Assembly: GCA_937899245.1 (NCBI GenBank)
Contig: CALDKB010000047.1
Coordinates: 124,001-188,000, forward strand
From: an uncultured Bacteroidales bacterium
GTDB taxonomy: Bacteria; Bacteroidota; Bacteroidia; Bacteroidales; ML635J-15
Length of the DNA: 64,000 bases
Direction of reading: 5' to 3'
Part shown: piece by piece, positions 47,155 to 54,736 of the stretch
Numbering within the stretch: position 1 is the first letter of the stretch
How the letters are laid out: each line of letters starts with the position of its first letter
Made by a program: the position numbers and the translations under genes
The notes under the pieces: model-generated
What the model saw: the letters and a program-made list of their open reading frames with translations, nothing else
Told to the model about the DNA's origin: nothing
Databases searched by the model: none

Positions 47155-49293
47155 TCTTTCGTTTACAGCGTTTTCGTATAGCAGTTTGTACTTGCTGGCA
47201 AGAGTTTTCTTGTGACGGCGTTCATACGACTTGTAGGCATACTCGTAGTATGAAATTTCTGCGTCGCGTATATCTTTCTTTTGTGCATTGTATACTCTAA
47301 CAAGTTGTTTGGCGGCGTCTTCGTTGTACACGTCATAGTCGACAAGGGAAAGAATTGTTGATTCGGCATCTTCGTAGCGCTTTTCCTGTATATAGATTGT
47401 TGATAGGAAAAGGTATGCCATGTTAAATCTGGGGTTGTTGTCAATGATTTCCAGACAAATTCTTTCGGCTTCATCGTTTTTGCCTATTGTGTTGTAGTAC
47501 ACTGCGTTGAAGTAGTTGCCAAGGTCGTTTTTCGGTACAATGTCAAGATATCTGTCAATCCATTTTTTCATTTCCGCCTTGTTGTTGATTCTCATGTTTG
47601 CATCGATGAGGTTAACCATTGCCGATTCGTTTGTCAGGTCGTGGTTGACGGCATCTTCCAGCAGTTCTATTGCGTGCTGTACGTCATTGCTTGCCAGATA
47701 ACCTCGTCCGTAAAGGTCGCAGGTGTCGGTTCTTTGTAGCACGAGGCAAATTGGAATGTTGTCGACGCAAATGGTGTCAACGGTATTCTTTGGTGGAAAA
47801 TATTCGCTTGTAAGTAGTTCCGGTTCAATTCCGGTAACGGGGAACATTGCGTAATCCCAGATGTGATTTGAGCGTTCAGCCCAACCGATCTTTACAATCG
47901 AAACTTCAGATTTGTATTCTTCGAAACAATGTTTTCCTTGCAGTTCGCTTCTGGTGCCAACGAACAGCTGGTTGCCTGATAGGCGGTATTTTCCGTGGTC
48001 CTTTATCCAATCAGATGCTTCCTTGTTGCTTGTTCCGTAGGTTTCTAGTTCATATCTGCCCATGGCGTTGTGTGTGCCACCGATAAATTCGTTGAAGTAT
48101 ATGTGTTCGTATGGATGGTTGCTGATAATGTGATATGCCGGAACTAGCATTATTATTAGTGGTAGTAATGCGCATGCCGATTTAGTAATGTTGGTGCGTG
48201 CCATTTCGGTAAGTATATCGAAGCCGATTGCTGCCATAATGAACAATGGAACTTCTGCGTATAGCAGATGTTGCCAAACTCCATTATTGTCGCCGCCGAG
48301 CGAATGTATTGTTATCGCAATTGCTGTAATTGCAAGAAGAACAATTATATCTGTGCGGTTTGCTTTCTTGAGGAAGCCAAGGCAAATGGACAATACGACA
48401 CCAAGGAATATCGCAGCGGGAATGGTTATGATTAGCATTTTTGTCTCATAGTACCAAGGAAGCAGGTCTGTCCAATATAGTTTGCCTTCAAATAATATTC
48501 TGGTTGGAGACTGTAATTCGTTTGATTTTAGCCATCCCAAAATGTTGCCTGGCGACTGCATTAAGCTTGGAACAAGCAGAATTGCGATGGCGTAGGTTAG
48601 ACCTATTGATATAATGGCAATTGATGTGTACCAAATTGTTGCGCTAAGCGCTCCGTTTTCTTTTCTTTTTGACAACAGCCCTATAACCAAAAGCACAATC
48701 ATTGCTGGAATTAGGAACGAGCATGTGGGGTTGGCCGTTATGCAGAGGGCAAGGCTTATTGCAAAAAAAACTGCGTCGTAAATCTTTGGCTTTGGGAAAT
48801 GGTCGGCAAGGCGTTTTGCAAAATAGAGAACAGACACAAAAGTGGTAACAACAGGAATGTCTTCTAGGTTGAACATTGCGTGTCCGAAAAATGCAGGCGA
48901 AAGCGCTAGCAGAATCATTGTGAAAATACCTGTTCTCCAGTTGCGGCAGCGTTTTGCGAGCAGGCCGGCAAACACAATGCCGATGAATGCCATAATTGAG
49001 TTCATTCCGTGACGGATGTCGCGAATATTTCTGCCAATGAATATTTCCGACATTCTTGCCGAGAGCGCATTGAACCAGCCGCTGAACTGCGGATTACCGT
49101 TTTCGAGAATGCTCTTGTCGGCGCCACCTGACATATAATATCTGTCAAGCTGTATTGATTGCGAAATCTGGTATTCTTCCTCGCCAATGGTGGTGCCGCT
49201 GTCAAGACGGACAATATGCATGGTTGTCCATATTGCTATGGCTGCGATAATGAAGATTATTCTTGAAATGTTATTGTGGAATTTTTCGTTCAT
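47152..49293 (-). CDS. GT39-like multispanning glycosyltransferase/membrane protein with C-terminal TPRs
   Basis: 713 residues from ATG 49293, where the first transmembrane helix (IIFIIAAIAIWTTMHIV) begins. About eleven transmembrane helices up to residue ~450 resemble the dolichyl-phosphate-mannose transferase-like GT-C fold, with an acidic pair in the first periplasmic loop (GTTIGEEEYQ) where this fold places its catalytic acid. A soluble part follows, ending in TPR-like repeats (about 560-700: YLASNDVQHAIELLEDAV, GKNDEAERICLEIID, KRYEDAESTILSLVD). Donor and acceptor unknown; a role in glycosylating envelope proteins or glycans is inferred. A frame extending up to 49479 lacks homology-like sequence and lies upstream of the promoter box. 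Confidence 0.75.
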   Translation of the reverse strand: MNEKFHNNISRIIFIIAAIAIWTTMHIVRLDSGTTIGEEEYQISQSIQLDRYYMSGGADKSILENGNPQFSGWFNALSARMSEIFIGRNIRDIRHGMNSIMAFIGIVFAGLLAKRCRNWRTGIFTMILLALSPAFFGHAMFNLEDIPVVTTFVSVLYFAKRLADHFPKPKIYDAVFFAISLALCITANPTCSFLIPAMIVLLVIGLLSKRKENGALSATIWYTSIAIISIGLTYAIAILLVPSLMQSPGNILGWLKSNELQSPTRILFEGKLYWTDLLPWYYETKMLIITIPAAIFLGVVLSICLGFLKKANRTDIIVLLAITAIAITIHSLGGDNNGVWQHLLYAEVPLFIMAAIGFDILTEMARTNITKSACALLPLIIMLVPAYHIISNHPYEHIYFNEFIGGTHNAMGRYELETYGTSNKEASDWIKDHGKYRLSGNQLFVGTRSELQGKHCFEEYKSEVSIVKIGWAERSNHIWDYAMFPVTGIEPELLTSEYFPPKNTVDTICVDNIPICLVLQRTDTCDLYGRGYLASNDVQHAIELLEDAVNHDLTNESAMVNLIDANMRINNKAEMKKWIDRYLDIVPKNDLGNYFNAVYYNTIGKNDEAERICLEIIDNNPRFNMAYLFLSTIYIQEKRYEDAESTILSLVDYDVYNEDAAKQLVRVYNAQKKDIRDAEISYYEYAYKSYERRHKKTLASKYKLLYENAVNER

Positions 49294-49316
49294 ATGCGAT
49301 ATTATTTTTGCGGTTG

Positions 49317-49324
49317 CAAAATTA
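49317..49324 (-). promoter_or_regulatory. -7 box TAATTTTG for the GT39-like gene
   Basis: TAnnTTTG match 23 bases upstream of ATG 49293; supports this start. Confidence 0.6.
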
Positions 49325-49479
49325 CAATACAGAATTGAATTAGAGGCGAGTTTCGTAAAATAAAGAAGTGTTGATTGTTTAAAAACGGAATGTTTTTTGA
49401 TAGTGTCTTCTGCGAATCTGGTGGGCGACGTTTTTTTTCGCTTATGATTTTTTTGTAGGCGGATTTGTGGCTTGCGCAC

Positions 49480-49504
49480 AAAAAAAGCTGCTAATCAGCA
49501 GCTT
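49480..49504 (-). terminator. terminator of the tRNA gene
   Basis: AAGCTGCT pairs with AGCAGCTT around GATT on the minus strand and is followed by a run of T residues; nine bases after the tRNA 3' end. Confidence 0.9.
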
Positions 49505-49512
49505 AAATTTTG

Positions 49513-49586
49513 TAGCGAGAGGCGGGATTGAACCGCCGACCTCATGATTATGAATCATGCGCTCTAACCAGCTGAGCTACCTCGCC
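49513..49586 (-). tRNA. tRNA-Met (anticodon CAT)
   Basis: A 74-nt cloverleaf on the minus strand: seven-pair acceptor (G-U at both ends), D-arm GCTC/GAGC, anticodon stem CATGA/TCATG with loop TTCATAA (anticodon CAT), T-arm GGCGG/CCGCC with TTCAATC. No encoded CCA. The paired first position and lack of GGG/CCC in the anticodon stem rule out initiator tRNA. Elongator Met is more likely than lysidine-modified Ile2, but both read as CAT in DNA. Confidence 0.92.
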
Positions 49587-49615
49587 ATAGCTTGTTCCGC
49601 TTGGAATTGAGGTTG

Positions 49616-49623
49616 CAAAAGTA
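49616..49623 (-). promoter_or_regulatory. -7 box TACTTTTG for the tRNA
   Basis: TAnnTTTG with TTTG (49643-49646, minus strand) 19 bases upstream; 30 bases before the mature tRNA 5' end. Confidence 0.7.
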
Positions 49624-49697
49624 TATATATTTTTTGATTGTGCAAATAATTTTTAAAAAAAATATACAATACGTTTGTTGCTGTATGAAATTATGTT

Positions 49698-49705
49698 TAT
49701 TTTTG
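49698..49705 (+). promoter_or_regulatory. -7 box TATTTTTG
   Basis: TAnnTTTG with a TTG at 49678-49680, 17 bases upstream, preceding the START-like gene at 49728. Confidence 0.6.
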
Positions 49706-49727
49706 AACACGATTTGAATGAGTAAAT

Positions 49728-50102
49728 ATGAAGAAAGTAGAGTTAGAATTTGTTTTAAACACATCAGTTAAGGTATTATACAACAGACTTAGCACGTCAA
49801 CAGGCCTGAACGAATGGTATGCCGATGAGGTTTCGGTGGAAGGTAATATTTATAAATTCGTGTGGGAAGGTGTTGAAGAGTCGGCTGAATTGATTGCCTC
49901 AAAGGATAATGCCTTCGTGCGCTTCCATTGGCTTGAGTCTGAAGATGACGAGTCGTATTTCGAATTTAGGATAGTGGAACATGAACTAACAAATGATGTG
50001 GCTTTGATTGTTACGGATTTTGTACTCGACGACGAGGAGGATGAAACAATTGATTTGTGGAATACTCAAATCGGAAACCTCAAGCGTGTAATTGGAGCGT
50101 AA
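49728..50102 (+). CDS. small START-like (SRPBCC/AHA1-type) protein
   Basis: 124 residues, no signal. KVELEFVLNTSVKVLYNRLSTSTGLNEWYADEV is the standard opening of AHSA1-like domains (strand, two helices, then GLxxWFADxV), followed by strands and a final helix (IDLWNTQIGNLKRVIG). A Bacteroidota-typical compact version with an acidic loop (DDEEDE). Function unknown. It lies between the tRNA and topB and has its own promoter. Confidence 0.8.
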   Translation: MKKVELEFVLNTSVKVLYNRLSTSTGLNEWYADEVSVEGNIYKFVWEGVEESAELIASKDNAFVRFHWLESEDDESYFEFRIVEHELTNDVALIVTDFVLDDEEDETIDLWNTQIGNLKRVIGA

Positions 50103-50112
50103 TTATTTCTGT

Positions 50113-50120
50113 TAGGTTTG
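50113..50120 (+). promoter_or_regulatory. -7 box TAGGTTTG for topB
   Basis: TAnnTTTG with TTG at 50092-50094, 18 bases upstream; 46 bases before the topB ATG. Confidence 0.6.
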
Positions 50121-50165
50121 CAGTGGCAAAATAGCTGGAGATAACCTGATTTGCAGAAAGACCCT

Positions 50166-52157
50166 ATGGGTAAAAATCTATATATAGCTGAAAAGCCAAG
50201 TGTGGCGCAGGAGTTTGCAAAGGCACTCAAGGAGCCGATGTCGCGAGGCGACGGTTATCTTGAGAGTGCTAATTGCATTGTGACTTGGTGCGTCGGACAT
50301 CTGGTAACTATGAGTTATCCGGAGGCATACGATGCCGTCATGAAGCAGTGGCGCCTTGAAACCTTGCCTTTTTTACCTAAGCAATACAAGTATGAGGTTA
50401 TTCCGAATGTCCAGAAGCAGTTCGGTATTGTGAAAGGTCTGCTGAACCGCGCTGATGTCGATTGTATTTACGTGTGTACGGATTCCGGTCGGGAAGGAGA
50501 ATATATTTACCGGCTTGTGGATCAAATGGCTGGCGTTCCTAAAGAAAAGCAGCGCCGTCGTGTATGGATTGATTCTCAGACGGAAGAGGAAATCCTGCGT
50601 GGTATTCGAGAGGCAAAACCATTGGAATCATACGATTCTTTGTCGGATGCAGCATATCTTCGCGCCAAGGAGGACTATCTTATGGGTATTAATTTCAGTA
50701 GGATTCTTACCTTGAAATATGGATTTCCGGTAAAGGCATTCCTAAGTCTGGAGAAAAATTGTGTGATTTCTGTCGGACGTGTCATGACTTGTGTGCTAGG
50801 GATGGTAGTTAGGCGCGAGCGCGAAATTCGTTCGTTCGTTAAGACTCCTTTCTACAGGATCCTTGGTATTTTCGGCAATGATAGCGACAACGCCCTGCAA
50901 TGCGAATGGAAGTCGGTCGACGGGTCTAAATATTTTAATTCTCCATTGTTGTACAAGGAGAATGGTTTTCGGAAGAGGGAAGATGCTGAATCATGCATAG
51001 AATATATGCGTGAAAGTGGCGATACTGCTACTATCGTGAACGTGGAAAAGAAGAAGGAAAAGAAAAATCCTCCGTTGCTATTCAATCTTGCCGAACTGCA
51101 GAACGAGTGTTCCAGACTTTTTAAGATTAGTCCTGATGAAACCTTGCAGATTGTTCAGGATCTTTACGAAAAGAAGCTTGTGACATATCCGCGTACCGAT
51201 GCGCGTGTGCTTTCGTCTGCCGTGGCAAAGGAAATTACAAAGAATTTGCATGGGATTGCAGAGCAGAAGGCATATCTTGAATATGCAAGGCAGATAAAGG
51301 AATTTGGCCTTTTCGCTACTATCGGTAAGAGCCGGTATACCGACGACAAGCAGATTACCGACCACTATGCAATAATTCCGACAGGACAAGGTGTCGCCAA
51401 TTTATCGTCATGTTCTGAGGTGGCACGTAAGGTTTACGATAGGATTGTACGTCGTTTCCTGTCGATATTTTATCCGCCGGCAGAATACAAAAAAATTGCT
51501 GTCGAGGTGCAAGTAGGAACCGAGCATTTGTTTTCTAGCTTTAAGGTATTGGAAACTCCCGGATATCTGGTTGTGGCAGGAATGCCAAAGAATGACGACG
51601 ACAAGGCGGAACAGGATAAGGATGAAGTTGTCGATTCTAATAGTTTCGAGTTTGTTAACAAATTGCGAAAGGGCGCTCAGCTGCCGGTTATTGGCTATGA
51701 GATTAAGGAAGGAGAGACAACACCGCCTAAGCGATATAATTCCGGTTCGTTGATTCTTGCGATGGAAAATGCCGGACAACTCATTGAAGACGAGGAATTG
51801 CGAGCGCAAATAAAGGGATGTGGCATTGGAACTAGTGCGACACGTGCTGAGATTTTAAGCAAACTGGTAAAGATAAATTATTTGTGCTTGAACAAGAAGA
51901 CGCAGATTATTACCCCTGCTAAACTTGGAGAAATAATTTACGAGGTTGTAAATGCTTCGATTCGTCCTATGCTTAATGCCGAACTGACGGCAAGCTGGGA
52001 AAAGGGGCTTACTTGGGTTGCTGATGGCACTATCGGCGAGCATGAGTATATGGAAAAACTGGAAGCGTTTGTTACAAAAATGACTGTTATGGTCAAGGGG
52101 TTGAACAATCAGAATTCCTTGAACGGTGTGTTTGCCGAAGTTGGGAAGTGCTATTGA
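50166..52157 (+). CDS. topB: DNA topoisomerase III
   Basis: Type IA topoisomerase, 663 residues from ATG 50166 (an in-frame TTG at 50151 is not needed). Toprim domain at the N-terminus (LYIAEKPSVAQEFAKAL, CTDSGREGEYIYRLV), catalytic Tyr341 in KKLVTYPRTDARVLSS, and ENAGQLIEDEE...GCGIGTSATRAEI. No C-terminal zinc fingers. TopB resolves single-strand-linked DNA such as late replication intermediates. Copies also ride on conjugative elements in Bacteroidota, but no mobility genes are near, so this looks chromosomal. Its last seven bases overlap the stop end of the convergent ABC gene. Confidence 0.94.
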   Translation: MGKNLYIAEKPSVAQEFAKALKEPMSRGDGYLESANCIVTWCVGHLVTMSYPEAYDAVMKQWRLETLPFLPKQYKYEVIPNVQKQFGIVKGLLNRADVDCIYVCTDSGREGEYIYRLVDQMAGVPKEKQRRRVWIDSQTEEEILRGIREAKPLESYDSLSDAAYLRAKEDYLMGINFSRILTLKYGFPVKAFLSLEKNCVISVGRVMTCVLGMVVRREREIRSFVKTPFYRILGIFGNDSDNALQCEWKSVDGSKYFNSPLLYKENGFRKREDAESCIEYMRESGDTATIVNVEKKKEKKNPPLLFNLAELQNECSRLFKISPDETLQIVQDLYEKKLVTYPRTDARVLSSAVAKEITKNLHGIAEQKAYLEYARQIKEFGLFATIGKSRYTDDKQITDHYAIIPTGQGVANLSSCSEVARKVYDRIVRRFLSIFYPPAEYKKIAVEVQVGTEHLFSSFKVLETPGYLVVAGMPKNDDDKAEQDKDEVVDSNSFEFVNKLRKGAQLPVIGYEIKEGETTPPKRYNSGSLILAMENAGQLIEDEELRAQIKGCGIGTSATRAEILSKLVKINYLCLNKKTQIITPAKLGEIIYEVVNASIRPMLNAELTASWEKGLTWVADGTIGEHEYMEKLEAFVTKMTVMVKGLNNQNSLNGVFAEVGKCY

Positions 52158-54733
52158 CGTTTTGCACAAAAAACCAATACAATGCATAGGATAAGATTGT
52201 AAAGCGCTAATATAAGTGCATTGTAGTTGTATGTGCTTATTTTGTTTCCAAACAGCATCTTATTTCCGCAAAGAAAAATACTGTTGATGTTTTGTGTGCT
52301 ATAAATAGGTGGATAAATTGATTTTGTGTCGCCGGTAGTTACGATTTTTGAAATGTACATGTTGCCGTATTTCTTGTATATGCTGTCGCAATTCTCGATG
52401 CTCTCAAGTATTCTGTCGATTTTTTCTTGTGCATTTTGCTTGCCGGCATTGTCGTTTTCTTTTGAGGCCTCATAAAAGATTGCTTTCTCGTCGAAAATTT
52501 CCCTTTCAACAGGGTTCTGCATATATGCATCAGTCATGCAGGCCTCGTCGGCCCAGCGTATTGGCATTATGTTGGCAAAAATTGGCATGCCGTCGCTTTT
52601 GACGAAAATCCGATTGAAATTCCCGTATTGTATTAGACCTCCGGAGAAAATCATTTGAGGGATGACAATTAATGGAATAAGCAGGTATACCGTAGATGAG
52701 TTCTTGAAGAATATTGAAACTATCATTGAAATTGTTGATCCGCAGAATGTCAGCAGCCATATCATAATTAGTAATTTCCCGGATAGAAAAATGTTCTCGG
52801 CAATAATTGTTGCGGGGAGTGTCAGCAGAAGCGATATTATGCATGACAGCATCATGTATTTGGTGATTTTAGCTAGGGCAAGAGAAGTCCTCTTGTCGCA
52901 AATGATATGTTCGTTTTGATGAAATTGTCGCAGGAAAATAAATTCGTGTCCGGAAATGACAAGCCCCAGAAAAAATCCTATAATAAGTAGCATCATCAGC
53001 CATGCGGGAATGTTTGGGTTTGAGAAATACGAATATTCGGTGCCAGGTGAGAATCTTGTCAACATCGACATCAGGATGGACATGAGAGGAGCGATTGCAA
53101 TTATCAGGGCAACACGTATTTTGTTGCGAAAGTCGCAGCGGAAAGAGAATCTTAATTGCTTGCAGAATGACTTAAAGTTGTTTTGTGGCTTGACGTTTGC
53201 GTTGACTTTAATCGCTTGGCTTTGTTCGCAGTGTTTAGCCTCGTTGCTTTCACTCCACATTTGACTCCATTTTTCCGGACTTATGTTTCTGTTGCCGGTT
53301 GTGTTGCCGTGTTCGTCGTGGGATTTTTCGTTTATTGTATTGAGGATAACAGCAGGGTTGCATCGTGTTTCTATTAGCGATTCCCTGTCGATTTTTCCTG
53401 CCTTTTGGTGGAAATAGTCGGCGGCGGCGGTCGGTTTTCCGTAAAAAATCGAATAACCTCCATCGTCGATTATTAGGATCTTGTCGAACATTATGAAAGT
53501 GTCGTAGTCGGGTTGGTGTATCGATGCGATAACAACTTTGTTTTCCTCGGCGATTGATTTGAGCAAACCAATAATCTTTTGAGAATCGGCAGATGACAGT
53601 CCGCTTGTGGGTTCGTCGAGGACGAAAACTTCCGGGTCTGTTGCCATTTCCATTGCAATGCCAAGACGTTTTTGCTGCCCTCCTGATATTTGCCATGGTG
53701 TGCCGTCGGCTTTGTCCGCTATGTTGTCGGCAAAGTCTGTAAGTTCAACTTTCGCAAGCAAATCGTTGACTTTTGTTGTATAGTCTTCTGCAAATTGAAT
53801 GAAATCAAGACGTTGCTCAATGTGTTGCCTTACGCTGAATAGCGGAATCATGGAGTTTGCTTGTGGCAAATATGCTATGCTGTATGTCGAGTCCCCGTTT
53901 GCTGTGCGCTTGAATATTTCTCCCGAAGATTTTCCCATTCCGGCTATCGCCTTCAGCATGGTTGTTTTCCCAGAACCGCTTCGTCCCATAATTCCGATAA
54001 GTTCACCGCTATGCATTCTGCAAGTTTGTGGATGCAGGAGCATTTTGCGCTTGCGTGTGACGCTAAGATTATTGATAATTAGGTCGAAAGAATCTTCGTT
54101 GGTGTCTTTCCCTGTGGGCGACCATAAATCCTTGGCATATATTTTCCTTTGGTTACAAACAGAAATTACTTTGTCTGGATTTGTTAGGCAAGGGGTTGTA
54201 ATAGTTTGTCCATTTATCGATATTTTGTTGCTTAATGGCTTGATAACAAGAAGGTTTCTGGAAAGAATTGTGTATAGTCCCACTAATTTTCCATCGTTTG
54301 CTATCGTATGGCATTTAGTTGGTTGACAGGCGAAAATATCTCTGATTAGATTTAGCTTCTCAGCTCCGATTTCGTAGATTTCAGCAACAAGTTCAACAAA
54401 GTCGTCGGATTGTTCGTCGCTCGTTGCCGAAAGTAGTTCCATAAGATGGAAAAGAACTGTAATTCGATTGTCTGCCGACAAGGCGGCACATGTTTCCGAA
54501 CAAATGTGGATGAGCCGCACCGAGTTGAGTGATAGCCTTTTGCTGGAAAATGATGCATATTCTTCCAAGTCTTTTTCGAAAACAGACATATATATGTCAA
54601 TGTATTGGCTTTCGATTGTTTCGGAAAGAAACATCTTGAATTTTTCGGAAATTTCGCCAATGTTTTTGTCTTCGCGTTTGTTGACGGCAATTGCAAAAAG
54701 TTTGATAATGGACGACAGGGTTTGTCTATTCAT
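52151..54733 (-). CDS. TerB-like domain fused to an ABCG-type ABC transporter half
   Basis: 860 residues. Residues ~1-140 are all-helical (LFAIAVNKREDKNIGEI, RLIHICSETCAALSADNRITVLFHLMEL, DDFVELVAEIY) and match the TerB/DjlA tellurite-resistance-like domain. Residues ~150-190 are a short strand-rich linker. The ATPase has Walker A GRSGSGKTT (about 250-257), signature WQISGGQQKRLG and Walker B VFVLDEPTSGL. After a polar stretch (~455-515) come six transmembrane helices of ABC-2 type with a large periplasmic loop before the last (about 700-815). Gene order ATPase-membrane matches ABCG. Substrate unknown. It ends overlapping topB tail to tail. Confidence 0.85.
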   Translation of the reverse strand: MNRQTLSSIIKLFAIAVNKREDKNIGEISEKFKMFLSETIESQYIDIYMSVFEKDLEEYASFSSKRLSLNSVRLIHICSETCAALSADNRITVLFHLMELLSATSDEQSDDFVELVAEIYEIGAEKLNLIRDIFACQPTKCHTIANDGKLVGLYTILSRNLLVIKPLSNKISINGQTITTPCLTNPDKVISVCNQRKIYAKDLWSPTGKDTNEDSFDLIINNLSVTRKRKMLLHPQTCRMHSGELIGIMGRSGSGKTTMLKAIAGMGKSSGEIFKRTANGDSTYSIAYLPQANSMIPLFSVRQHIEQRLDFIQFAEDYTTKVNDLLAKVELTDFADNIADKADGTPWQISGGQQKRLGIAMEMATDPEVFVLDEPTSGLSSADSQKIIGLLKSIAEENKVVIASIHQPDYDTFIMFDKILIIDDGGYSIFYGKPTAAADYFHQKAGKIDRESLIETRCNPAVILNTINEKSHDEHGNTTGNRNISPEKWSQMWSESNEAKHCEQSQAIKVNANVKPQNNFKSFCKQLRFSFRCDFRNKIRVALIIAIAPLMSILMSMLTRFSPGTEYSYFSNPNIPAWLMMLLIIGFFLGLVISGHEFIFLRQFHQNEHIICDKRTSLALAKITKYMMLSCIISLLLTLPATIIAENIFLSGKLLIMIWLLTFCGSTISMIVSIFFKNSSTVYLLIPLIVIPQMIFSGGLIQYGNFNRIFVKSDGMPIFANIMPIRWADEACMTDAYMQNPVEREIFDEKAIFYEASKENDNAGKQNAQEKIDRILESIENCDSIYKKYGNMYISKIVTTGDTKSIYPPIYSTQNINSIFLCGNKMLFGNKISTYNYNALILALYNLILCIVLVFCAKRQ

Positions 54734-54736
54734 TGT

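Noticed and set aside
49293..49479. N-terminal extension of the GT39-like protein by 62 residues
   Set aside because: It lies upstream of the TAATTTTG promoter box, is rich in Lys and Ser with no conserved look, and the transmembrane part starts properly at ATG 49293.
50166..52157. topB as the marker of an integrative conjugative element
   Set aside because: No relaxase, tra, integrase or attachment-site repeat in the window; neighbours are ordinary chromosomal genes.
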